Origin: Oscillibacter sp.
GTDB taxonomy: Bacteria > Bacillota > Clostridia > Oscillospirales > Oscillospiraceae
Assembly: GCA_020025415.1 (NCBI GenBank)
Contig: JAHHSB010000053.1
Location: 1-8,596 of the forward strand
DNA length: 8,596 bases
Direction: 5' to 3'
This document shows, in pieces, positions 1-5,986 of the stretch. Within the stretch, counting starts at the first letter, position 1; each line of letters begins with the position of its first letter. The notes under the pieces were generated by a model, which was not told the origin of the DNA, did no database searches, and saw nothing but the letters and a program-made list of their open reading frames with translations. A program made the translations under genes and the position numbers.

Positions 1-1
1 C

Positions 2-190
2 GGCGAGAGCCATGTGATCCGGGCGGCGGACCAGGTGGGCCGGGCGGGCTACAGCCCCTATGAGGGCTTTGCGACCGTCGGCAGCATCCGCCAGGTCTAT
101 CTCCGGGGCACCCTGGCCGTGGAGCGGGGAAAGATTCTCCTCACCGCCCCCGGCGGGCGCTATCTGGCCCGGGGGAAAAACAGCCTGTAA
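2..190 (+). CDS. Dihydropyrimidinase / D-hydantoinase, C-terminal fragment
   Basis: Only the last 62 codons are in the window; the gene begins upstream and ends at TAA (188-190). The visible peptide contains S-P-Y-E-G-F followed by a strand-rich stretch (residues around RQVYLRGTLAVERGK) and ends in a P-G-G-R-Y-L-A-R motif. This is the usual C-terminal layout of the cyclic amidohydrolase family (dihydropyrimidinase, hydantoinase), where the N/D-Y-x-P-Y-E-G-F segment precedes the last small beta domain and a 'PG-GR(F/Y)(I/L)' tail. Family members hydrolyse dihydropyrimidines or hydantoins to N-carbamoyl amino acids in the cytoplasm. The metal ligands and carbamylated lysine lie upstream and cannot be checked, so substrate and activity are open; allantoinase or another amidohydrolase is less likely. 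A terminator follows at 206-243. Confidence 0.72.
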   Translation, partial: GESHVIRAADQVGRAGYSPYEGFATVGSIRQVYLRGTLAVERGKILLTAPGGRYLARGKNSL

Positions 191-205
191 CTCCCTTGCG
201 TCGAG

Positions 206-243
206 CAGGGCGGGACGGCCCGAACGCCGCCCCGCCCTGTTTT
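206..243 (+). terminator. Intrinsic terminator of the hydantoinase-like gene
   Basis: A 9-bp outer stem (CAGGGCGGG at 206-214 with CCCGCCCTG at 231-239) encloses a further 4-bp inner stem (216-219 with 226-229) and is followed by TTTT at 240-243. It lies 15 bases after the stop codon at 190. The T-run is short, but the stem is very GC-rich. Confidence 0.75.
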
Positions 244-256
244 GCCCCTGTTTGCA

Positions 257-286
257 TAAAAAACGGGCGGCCCAAAAGGCCGCCCG
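257..286 (-). terminator. Intrinsic terminator of the DUF4330 gene
   Basis: A perfect 9-bp stem (264-272 with 278-286) with a 5-base loop is followed, reading leftward, by six T (complement of 258-263). It begins 7 bases past the stop codon of the leftward gene at 294. With the facing terminator at 206-243 it separates two convergent transcripts. Confidence 0.85.
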
Positions 287-293
287 CCGCTGC

Positions 294-782
294 TCAGTCA
301 GACTCGGACCACTCCACGGAAGTGATCACGCCGTTGCTGAACTCGATATATTCGCTCTTGAGGATATAATCGGTCTTGCCGATGCGCACCTCCTGATCGC
401 CCACCTTGGTGGTCATCACCTCGCCGGCAGCAGTCTCGGTGGTGGCGGTGAAAATCAGCGTCACATGCTCGGGGTCCTCCACCCATACGCCGGTGCTGTC
501 CAGAACGTAATAGGCCTCTTTCTTCACCGACTCGATCTGGCCGCCCACCAGGGCGCCGGAAGCCATCAGCGGAGAGGGCAGATGGGCCTGACAGCTCTCA
601 TACAGCTCCGCGGGCACCCCCTCGCACTTGACCTGATAGGTCACGGTCACCATACCGGCGTTGTCACCCCCGGTACCGCCGCCGCGGCCCAGCAGCTTGT
701 AGGCCACAAAGGCTACCGCCAGCACGATGATCACCACGGCGATCACGTCGATCACATTCACTTTGCGCTTTTTCTGTTCCAT
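294..782 (-). CDS. DUF4330 family membrane-anchored protein
   Basis: The product has 162 residues. A short basic N-terminus (EQKKRK) precedes one hydrophobic segment at about residues 9-29, then a glycine-rich linker (about 32-42) and a soluble domain of about 120 residues rich in alternating beta-type sequence. This is the layout of DUF4330 proteins: one N-terminal transmembrane anchor and an outer domain of unknown function. By the positive-inside rule the C-terminal domain should be outside. The start is the ATG at 780-782, with GGAGG (793-797) ten bases upstream; a TTG six bases earlier is in frame but sits only 4 bases from that site. The gene is divergent from the GT4-CsaB fusion, and DUF4330 genes are often seen near envelope polysaccharide genes, so an envelope role is inferred. 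No catalytic motif is visible. Confidence 0.8.
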   Translation of the reverse strand: MEQKKRKVNVIDVIAVVIIVLAVAFVAYKLLGRGGGTGGDNAGMVTVTYQVKCEGVPAELYESCQAHLPSPLMASGALVGGQIESVKKEAYYVLDSTGVWVEDPEHVTLIFTATTETAAGEVMTTKVGDQEVRIGKTDYILKSEYIEFSNGVITSVEWSESD

Positions 783-805
783 AGTCAATAATCCTCCGTA
801 AACAG

Positions 806-828
806 GGGGCCGCCGTCCCCGGCGCCCC
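806..828 (-). promoter_or_regulatory. Leader hairpin before the DUF4330 ribosome binding site
   Basis: Read on the minus strand this folds into 9 base pairs with one bulged G, capped by a GGGA (GNRA-type) tetraloop. It ends 8 bases before the GGAGG site (793-797). No T-run follows, so it is not a terminator. It may affect mRNA stability or ribosome access. Confidence 0.4.
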
Positions 829-831
829 GCC

Positions 832-860
832 TTGACCTGATACAGGTTCCATTGTATAAT
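832..860 (+). promoter_or_regulatory. Sigma-A promoter for the GT4-CsaB fusion gene
   Basis: TTGACC (832-837), a 17-base spacer and a perfect TATAAT (855-860) give a near-consensus vegetative promoter, implying a start near 867 and a leader of about 80 bases before the ATG at 946. A palindrome, ACCTGATACAGGT (835-847), overlaps the -35 box and spacer. The -10 region reads on the other strand as TATACA (853-858), so a weaker overlapping promoter for the leftward DUF4330 gene is possible; its -35 (TTGTAG, 15 bases away) is poor. Confidence 0.8.
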
Positions 861-904
861 ATTTTTTTAGATTCTACAAGAGCGAATTCCGCTCTGCACC
901 GCCG

Positions 905-926
905 GGGGCCGGAGACGGCCCCTTTT
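905..926 (+). promoter_or_regulatory. Attenuator-like hairpin in the GT4-CsaB leader
   Basis: A perfect 7-bp GC stem (905-911 with 916-922) capped by a GAGA tetraloop is followed by TTTT (923-926), and the ribosome binding site starts about 8 bases later. A second helix, CCGCC (899-903) with GGCGG (928-932), could extend it and would border the ribosome binding site. The form is that of a weak intrinsic terminator or a translation-modulating hairpin; no ligand domain is recognised. Confidence 0.4.
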
Positions 927-945
927 GGGCGGGAGGAGGAGTTTC

Positions 946-3177
946 ATGAACGTCATTCACCTCATCAGCGGCGGCGACTCCGGCGGCGCCAAAACCCATG
1001 TGCTCAGCCTGCTCCAGCGGCTCAACCAGGTGGGCCGGGCCCAGCTGGTCTGCTTCCGTGACGGCCCCTTTGCCGACGAGGCCCGGGAGCTGGGCATCCC
1101 CACGGAGATCATGGGGGGCAACAACATTCCCCGGCTGTGCCGCCGGTTGAAAGCCTATATGGCCCAGGAGGGGTTTGAGCTGATCCACTGCCACGGGTCC
1201 CGGGCCAATATGGTGGGCGCGCTGCTGCGCCGGTCCACAGGGCTGCCAGTGGTGTCCACCGTCCACAGCGACTACCGGCTGGACTACATGGGCCGGCCCT
1301 TCAGCCGCCTGACCTTCGGCAGCATCAACGCCTGGGCCCTGCGGAACGTGGACTACCGCATCGGCGTGTCCGATGCCATGGTGGACCTTCTGATCTCCCG
1401 GGGCTTCCCCCCCGACCGCTTTTTCACCATCTATAACGGCATTGACTTCACCCCCGCCCCGGACCAGGGGTCCCGGCTGCCCTTCCTGCGGCAGCTGGGA
1501 CTGCAGGCGGATGAGGACAGTGTGGTGGTAGGCATTGCCGCCCGGCTCAACCCGGTCAAGGATATCGCCACGCTCATCCGGGGCTTTGCCGCCGCGGCGG
1601 CGGAGTGCCCCCGGCTGCGCCTGGTGATCGCCGGCGAGGGCAAGGAGCGGGAGCGGCTGGAAGCCCTGACAGCGGAGCTGGGCATTGAAGAGCGGGTGTG
1701 CTTTGCAGGCTGGATCAGCACCGCCCAGATGGACCGCTTTTACGCAGCTCTGGACGTCAACGCGCTCACCAGCGTGTCGGAGACCTTCCCCTACGCCCTG
1801 ACGGAGGGGGCCCGCTTTCACCTGGCCACCGTGTCCACCGCCGTGGGCGGAATTCCCCACCTGATCGACAACGGGGTCAACGGTTTCCTCTTCTCCCCCG
1901 GGGATCATCAGGCCCTGGGCCGCTGCCTGGCCCGCCTGGGCACGGATGACCAGCTGCGCCGAGAGATGGGGGAAAAGCTCTATGCCAAGGCCTCCACCCA
2001 GTTTTCCATTCAGCGCACCGTGGACACCCAGCTGGAGATCTACCGCCAGATCCTCCGCCGCCACAACCGGCCCAGGAGGCAGCGGGACGGCGTGGTGATC
2101 TGCGGGGCCTACGGCCGGGGCAATGCCGGCGACGACGCCATTTTGGAGGCCATCTTGCAGGAGATGCGCTCCATCGACCCGGACATGCCCCTGACAGTGC
2201 TGAGCAAGGACCCCAAAAACACCCGCCTGACCTATCGGGTGCGGGCGATCCACCGCTCCAACCTGCCGGCCTGGATGGCGGCCATGGGCCGCTCCCAGCT
2301 CTATATCAACGGCGGCGGCAGCCTGATCCAGGACGTGACCTCCCGCCGTTCCCTGTGGTACTACCTGCACAATATCGAAACCGCCAAGCGCCTGGGCTGC
2401 CGGGTGCAGATGTACGGCTGCGGCATCGGCCCCATCACCCGGGACAGCCACCGCCGCATGGCCGCCAAGGCTCTCAACCGCTCGGTGGACGTAATCACCC
2501 TGCGGGAGCCCAACTCCCTGCGGGAGCTGGAGGAAATGGGGGTGACGAAGCCCCGCATCCTTCTGACCGCCGACCCGGCCCTGGGCCTGTCCCCCGCGCC
2601 GGATGAGGTGGTGGACAGCCTGCTGCTCCAGGCGGGGATCCCGCCCCATGGCAAGTATATCTGCTTTGCGCTGCGCCGCTGGCCGGGCTTTGATGAGCGG
2701 GCGGAGCTGTTCGGCAAGGCGGCGGACTACGCCTGGCGCCGCTACGGCCTGACACCGGTGTTCCTAGCGGTGGAAAACCGGCAGGACCCCCTGGCGGGCC
2801 GCCTGGCCGCCCGGAAGATGGAGGCGCCCCACTACTTCCTAGACAATGCTGGGGACGCGGGGAAAATCATCGGGGCACTGGCCCGGATGGATCTGGTGGT
2901 CTCCATGCGCCTGCACGCCCTGATCTTCGCCGCCGGCCGGGGGATGCCCCTGGTGGGCGTGGTGTACGATCCCAAGGTCTCCGCCTTTTTGCGCTACATC
3001 GGCAAGGAGCTGTTTGCAGAGCTGAGCGATCTGACCCTGGAAAATCTTACGGAGATGATCGACCGGGCCGCCGCCGAGATGTCCCGCTCCGGCGAGGAGC
3101 AGACCGCCGCGGTGGAGCGGCTGCGGAATCTGGAGCAGCAGAATGTGGAGCAGGCCCGGATGCTGCTGAACCTGTAA
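946..3177 (+). CDS. csaB: GT4 glycosyltransferase fused to CsaB-type polysaccharide pyruvyl transferase
   Basis: The product has 743 residues and two domains. Residues 1 to about 372 form a GT-B glycosyltransferase of family 4: an N-terminal glycine-rich loop (GGDSGGAKTHV, 9-19), I-Y-N-G-I-D (162-167), the G-I-A-A-R-L-N-P-V-K-D strand-loop (196-206) that opens the donor domain, and an E-x7-E pair (E279, E287). Residues about 381-743 form a polysaccharide pyruvyl transferase domain: the G-A-Y-G-R-G-N-A-G-D-D loop (387-397), N-G-G-G-S-L-I-Q-D (455-463) and the S-M-R-L-H-A-L signature (653-659) with the conserved histidine H657. CsaB proteins transfer pyruvate from phosphoenolpyruvate to a sugar of the secondary cell wall polymer, giving the ketal that SLH-domain proteins bind. 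The fusion suggests one protein that adds a sugar and pyruvylates it or a neighbour. No signal peptide is visible, so it should act at the cytoplasmic face. ATG at 946 is chosen because GGAGGAGG lies just upstream; an in-frame TTG at 925 lies upstream of that site. The partner sugar is unknown. Confidence 0.88.
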   Translation: MNVIHLISGGDSGGAKTHVLSLLQRLNQVGRAQLVCFRDGPFADEARELGIPTEIMGGNNIPRLCRRLKAYMAQEGFELIHCHGSRANMVGALLRRSTGLPVVSTVHSDYRLDYMGRPFSRLTFGSINAWALRNVDYRIGVSDAMVDLLISRGFPPDRFFTIYNGIDFTPAPDQGSRLPFLRQLGLQADEDSVVVGIAARLNPVKDIATLIRGFAAAAAECPRLRLVIAGEGKERERLEALTAELGIEERVCFAGWISTAQMDRFYAALDVNALTSVSETFPYALTEGARFHLATVSTAVGGIPHLIDNGVNGFLFSPGDHQALGRCLARLGTDDQLRREMGEKLYAKASTQFSIQRTVDTQLEIYRQILRRHNRPRRQRDGVVICGAYGRGNAGDDAILEAILQEMRSIDPDMPLTVLSKDPKNTRLTYRVRAIHRSNLPAWMAAMGRSQLYINGGGSLIQDVTSRRSLWYYLHNIETAKRLGCRVQMYGCGIGPITRDSHRRMAAKALNRSVDVITLREPNSLRELEEMGVTKPRILLTADPALGLSPAPDEVVDSLLLQAGIPPHGKYICFALRRWPGFDERAELFGKAADYAWRRYGLTPVFLAVENRQDPLAGRLAARKMEAPHYFLDNAGDAGKIIGALARMDLVVSMRLHALIFAAGRGMPLVGVVYDPKVSAFLRYIGKELFAELSDLTLENLTEMIDRAAAEMSRSGEEQTAAVERLRNLEQQNVEQARMLLNL

Positions 3178-3210
3178 GGCGGCAGTTTGCATATTCTTTT
3201 TTCTAACATG

Positions 3211-3258
3211 ACGGCGCGGCCGGAGAGGGAGCTGTTCCCTTCCCGGCCGCGCCGTTTT
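3211..3258 (+). terminator. Intrinsic terminator of the GT4-CsaB gene
   Basis: A perfect 13-bp GC-rich stem (3211-3223 with 3243-3255), extended by an imperfect inner stem around the 3231-3235 loop, is followed by TTTT (3255-3258) and TGTTT. It starts 33 bases past the stop at 3177. It also lies downstream of the leftward operon that ends at 3272, but no T-run follows on that strand, so its use there would be weak. Confidence 0.88.
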
Positions 3259-3271
3259 GTTGTTTGCCGAT

Positions 3272-3478
3272 TCAGCTTTCCGCGCTCTCCACCATGGGCT
3301 CTCCACTGCAAAGGCTGCGCTGCACGACGATGGTGTTGAGGGTGTCCGCCAGCTGGGTCAACAGCGCCGCCGCCAGCGTCAGCTCATCGTCGCTCATCTG
3401 GGCGGACATGGCCGCCGCCAGCGCATGGACCGCGGAACTCAATGCCACCGGGTCCGCCCCGGAAAAGCAGCCCGCCAT
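3272..3478 (-). CDS. Small DUF6774-like protein (68 residues)
   Basis: The product is a short, helix-type, alanine-rich protein with no cysteine pairs or membrane segment. Its core (residues about 12-53) has a D-D-E-L-T-L-A-A-A-L-L-T-Q-L-A-D-T-L pattern followed by I-V-V-Q-R. This resembles small clostridial proteins of DUF6774, as I recall them, in which an 'E-L-A-L-L-A-A-x-x-T-Q-L-x-D-T-L-x-x-I' core is repeated across family members; the assignment is from memory. Function is unknown. The start is ATG at 3476-3478 with a GGAGGAGGG site upstream. It is the last gene of a leftward operon, 46 bases after the CLC stop codon, and its ribosome binding site is part of a predicted hairpin. Confidence 0.7.
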   Translation of the reverse strand: MAGCFSGADPVALSSAVHALAAAMSAQMSDDELTLAAALLTQLADTLNTIVVQRSLCSGEPMVESAES

Positions 3479-3489
3479 GGCATCACCCC

Positions 3490-3513
3490 CTCCTCCAGTC
3501 TATGCCGGAGGAG
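3490..3513 (-). promoter_or_regulatory. Hairpin sequestering the ribosome binding site of the DUF6774-like gene
   Basis: On the minus strand CTCCTCC (3513-3507) pairs with GGAGGAG (3496-3490), a perfect 7-bp stem with a 10-base loop. The downstream arm is the ribosome binding site of the small gene that starts at 3478. The upstream arm lies just after the CLC stop codon (3527-3525), so a ribosome ending CLC translation could open the stem and couple the two genes. Coupling is inferred. Confidence 0.5.
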
Positions 3514-3524
3514 AAGGAAAGCTG

Positions 3525-4850
3525 CTAGTCCCCGGACTTTTCCCTATCCAGGGAGCCCTGGTCACGGGGGCTGTCCGGGTGGATCTGCCCGGCGTGATGG
3601 TGGTTGGTGTGAACGTTGATATACTGGGCCTTGAGCTTGGAGTAGAGAATGGTCTGGCTGGAGTAAAGGCCGTTATAGCCGCTGAGCATATTGCTCAGCC
3701 CGCAGCCCAGGGCATAGGCCAGCAGCCCCTCCGCTCCGAATAACTCCACCGCCAGGAACACAGGGGCCATCGGGCAGTTCACCGCCCCGCAGAACACGCT
3801 CACCAGCCCCACGGCGGCGCCGAAGCCCGCCGGCAGCCCCAGCAGCGGGGCGGCCACGCAGCCGAAGGTGGCCCCCACGAAAAACGAGGGCACCACCTCG
3901 CCGCCCTTAAACCCCACGCCCAGGGTCACGGCGGTGAACAGAAGCTTGAGCAAAAAGGCCTCCGGCCGGGCGGAGCCCTGCTCCACCGCAGCGGTGATGA
4001 TATTCATGCCCGCGCCGTTATAGTCGGTGCCGAAGATCAGCGTCAGGGCGATGATGACCGCACCCCCCGCCGCAATGCGGAGCCAGGGGTTGGGCAGCAC
4101 GCGGTGCAGCCCATGCTCCACCGCGTGCATGCCCCGGCAAAACAGCACCGACACCAGGGCGCACAGCACCGCCAGACCCGCCACCCGCACCAGCGTCAGG
4201 GCCGTCAGCTCCGGCACGGTCACAGCAAAGCGGGTGGGCTCCACTCCCAGTTCCAAAGACACAAAAAAAGCCGCCAGAGCCGAGAGCAGACAGGGCACCA
4301 GGGCCGCGTCATAGATCTGGCCCACGCTGATGACCATCACGGCAAACACCGCCGCCGTCATGGGCGCGCCGAACAGGGCGGCGAAAAAGGCCGCCATGCC
4401 GCACAGCACCGCCGTGCGGCTGTCCCGCCCGTCCAGCTGGAGCAGCCGGGCGGCCTGGGCCCCCACGTCGCCGCCCATCTGCAGCGCCGCCCCCTCCCGT
4501 CCGGCGGAGCCGCCGCACAGGTGGGTGAGGACGGTGGCCAGGAAAATGGAAGGCAGCAGCCAGATATGCACCGGTTTCCCCAGGCGGACGGCATCGATCA
4601 CATCATTGGTGCCCAGCCCCTCGGTCCCGGTGCACTTGTAAATGCCCACGATGGCCAGGCCCGCCACCGGCAGGCACCACAAAAGCCAGGGGTGTGCCCC
4701 CCGGAGCAGCTCCGCCTTATGGACGCCCATATGGAAAGCCGAGCCAATCAGCCCGCACACCACCCCGATCACCAGGGACACGCCCAGCCACTTCAGCACC
4801 GCCTGAACGTAAAGCCCCGGGCGGGTTCGTCCCTGCGCTTCCTGATTCAT
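3525..4850 (-). CDS. CLC-family anion transporter, SycA-like / CLC-F-like branch
   Basis: The product has 441 residues and is an integral membrane protein with about ten or more hydrophobic helices, the usual size for short bacterial CLC proteins. Clear family signatures are G-G-S-A-G-R-E-G (113-120), with gating glutamate E119, and G-G-E-V-V-P (316-321) at the place of the third anion motif. The canonical G-S-G-I-P anion-binding motif is missing; the matching place reads G-L-G-T-N-D (78-83). The C-terminal core ends in G-Y-N-G-L-Y-S-S-Q (391-399), whose Y396 is a candidate for the conserved pore tyrosine. A GGEV-type third motif and loss of GSGIP are traits of the fluoride/proton antiporter branch and its SycA-like relatives, so the cargo may be fluoride rather than chloride; a fluoride riboswitch was not seen. 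A hydrophilic tail with an N-H-H-H cluster follows about residue 408. ATG at 4850 overlaps the upstream stop as ATGA, pointing to translational coupling. Confidence 0.85.
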   Translation of the reverse strand: MNQEAQGRTRPGLYVQAVLKWLGVSLVIGVVCGLIGSAFHMGVHKAELLRGAHPWLLWCLPVAGLAIVGIYKCTGTEGLGTNDVIDAVRLGKPVHIWLLPSIFLATVLTHLCGGSAGREGAALQMGGDVGAQAARLLQLDGRDSRTAVLCGMAAFFAALFGAPMTAAVFAVMVISVGQIYDAALVPCLLSALAAFFVSLELGVEPTRFAVTVPELTALTLVRVAGLAVLCALVSVLFCRGMHAVEHGLHRVLPNPWLRIAAGGAVIIALTLIFGTDYNGAGMNIITAAVEQGSARPEAFLLKLLFTAVTLGVGFKGGEVVPSFFVGATFGCVAAPLLGLPAGFGAAVGLVSVFCGAVNCPMAPVFLAVELFGAEGLLAYALGCGLSNMLSGYNGLYSSQTILYSKLKAQYINVHTNHHHAGQIHPDSPRDQGSLDREKSGD

Positions 4851-5710
4851 ACCGCCGCCTCGCTTTGTTCAGCTTTGGCCGGGGCCAGATCCTGGCCCAG
4901 CGGCGCTTCCAGCCGGGTGGGATCTTTCATATAGCGGCTGAAGGCGGCAAAAAAACGGGAGTACTCGATGCCCGTAGCGATGCGCTCGTCCATCACCACG
5001 CCCAGAGGCAGCAGCTTTTTCCGGCTGCCCGGCGGGGCGAAGGGGTCACCCACAGGCTTGCCCATGCACACGAACACGCTGGTGGTGCCGAACTCATAGC
5101 AGTGGTGATAGATGCAGCTGGTGTTGATGGACGCCAGATTGGTGACGAACAGGCTGGTGTGGAAGGGGCTGAGCTCAATGAGCTTCCGGGGCAGCAGCCC
5201 GTGGAGATCCAGGTGATAGGCCAGCCAAAACACGAACCGGGCCAGGCCCGGAATGGAGAAAGCAAAATTCGCAAACTTATCCGTATTGTTGTTATGGCCC
5301 GTCATAGAGTTCTGCTCGATGAGCCGGCGGACCTTCTCCGAGATGGAAAATACCGTGTCCTTAGGGTCCAGAAACACTTTCAGGGTCGTCTCGTCCGGGG
5401 TGCCATCGGCCCGGTTTTTCAAGATGACAAAGCTGAAGCAGAAGTGATTGCGCTGGTAGATCTTCCGGTTCATCACGAAGCGGTTGATCTTGGGATTCTC
5501 CAGGGCCGCCTTGTAATAGGCAGCCACCAGGATGCTCATATGGGTCACCCGGCGCCCCTCTTTGCGCTTTCCGCGGATATACGTTCGCAGAATTTCCTCA
5601 TCTACGTGGTCGCTGGCCCAGTTCTGGGCGTCATACCGCCGGGACATGACATAGGGCAGCGCCTGGGCGATGGAGGACAGATTCCGCACTCTGGTTCCGT
5701 CTGCTCTCAT
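4847..5710 (-). CDS. E2/chloramphenicol acetyltransferase-fold protein lacking the HxxxDG motif
   Basis: The product has 287 residues. The sequence matches the catalytic-domain pattern of 2-oxoacid dehydrogenase E2 acyltransferases and chloramphenicol acetyltransferases: a mid-region T-H-M-S-I-L-V-A-A-Y-Y-K-A-A-L helix (56-70), typical of the 'T-x-x-x-x-x-x-K-A-x-A' helix, and a C-terminal V-V-M-D-E-R-I-A-T-G (238-247) where E2 proteins have F-D-H-R-x-x-D-G. The catalytic His is replaced by E242 and the following Asp by T246, so ordinary acyl transfer is doubtful. There is no lipoyl or peripheral subunit-binding domain and no neighbouring E1/E3 gene. Similar stand-alone clostridial proteins are usually annotated as E2-like with unknown role. 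The start is ATG at 5710 with GAGGA eight bases upstream; it is the first gene of the operon and overlaps the CLC start by ATGA. Confidence 0.75.
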   Translation of the reverse strand: MRADGTRVRNLSSIAQALPYVMSRRYDAQNWASDHVDEEILRTYIRGKRKEGRRVTHMSILVAAYYKAALENPKINRFVMNRKIYQRNHFCFSFVILKNRADGTPDETTLKVFLDPKDTVFSISEKVRRLIEQNSMTGHNNNTDKFANFAFSIPGLARFVFWLAYHLDLHGLLPRKLIELSPFHTSLFVTNLASINTSCIYHHCYEFGTTSVFVCMGKPVGDPFAPPGSRKKLLPLGVVMDERIATGIEYSRFFAAFSRYMKDPTRLEAPLGQDLAPAKAEQSEAAV

Positions 5711-5784
5711 GATGGTGTTCCTCTTCTTTCTCTCAGATGCGCCACGATCCCCCCTCCCGGCGGAAGGGGTCTTGTGACATCTGC

Positions 5785-5813
5785 ATTGTACCGCTTTTTC
5801 CCCAAAAATTCAA
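5785..5813 (-). promoter_or_regulatory. Sigma-A promoter of the leftward three-gene operon
   Basis: On the minus strand TTGAAT (5813-5808), a 17-base spacer and TACAAT (5790-5785) form a good vegetative promoter. Transcription would start near 5778, leaving a leader of about 70 bases before the ATG at 5710. No riboswitch fold was recognised in that leader. Confidence 0.75.
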
Positions 5814-5856
5814 GTGTGCCCAGGCAGCTTTGCCCCGCAGTATCCGGTAAAAACTT

Positions 5857-5872
5857 CCTTTTTTAAAAAAGG
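5857..5872. repeat. 16-nt perfect palindrome between back-to-back promoters
   Basis: CCTTTTTTAAAAAAGG is perfectly self-complementary and lies between the leftward promoter (5785-5813) and the serC promoter (5889-5917). Its A-tract lies upstream of the serC -35 box and could act as an UP-type element. A regulator site is possible but nothing identifies one. Confidence 0.4.
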
Positions 5873-5888
5873 GGCAGGAAAATGGCAG

Positions 5889-5917
5889 TTGATTATCCCG
5901 ATGGCTTGTCGTATACT
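5889..5917 (+). promoter_or_regulatory. Sigma-A promoter of serC-serA
   Basis: TTGATT (5889-5894), a 17-base spacer and TATACT (5912-5917) form a good vegetative promoter, implying a start near 5924 and a leader of about 60 bases before the ATG at 5987. No T-box or other riboswitch fits in this short leader. Confidence 0.78.
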
Positions 5918-5986
5918 GAAACCGCAAATATATTTCCTTTTGGCAGCCCCTGCAAAATCCGAGATTTTTTTGGGAGGAATGTAACG

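Noticed and set aside
874..2649. A 591-codon open frame on the minus strand opposite the GT4-CsaB gene
   Set aside because: It is rich in Gly, His, Ala, Val and Gln with no domain pattern, as expected for the antisense frame of a GC-rich gene. The plus-strand gene has clear motifs, a promoter and a ribosome binding site.
5711..5784. A fluoride riboswitch before the operon that includes the CLC gene
   Set aside because: I looked for the conserved GATGG / CC-rich pseudoknot pattern in the minus-strand leader and did not see it.
4104..5866. Long plus-strand open frames opposite the CLC and E2-like genes
   Set aside because: They are rich in Arg, His, Gln and Pro and show no recognisable domain. 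The minus-strand proteins have family motifs and linked starts and stops.
5882..5986. An N-terminal extension of SerC from the ATG at 5882
   Set aside because: It would put the serC promoter inside the gene and add residues not seen in the family; the ATG at 5987 has a strong ribosome binding site and the N-F-S-A-G-P start.
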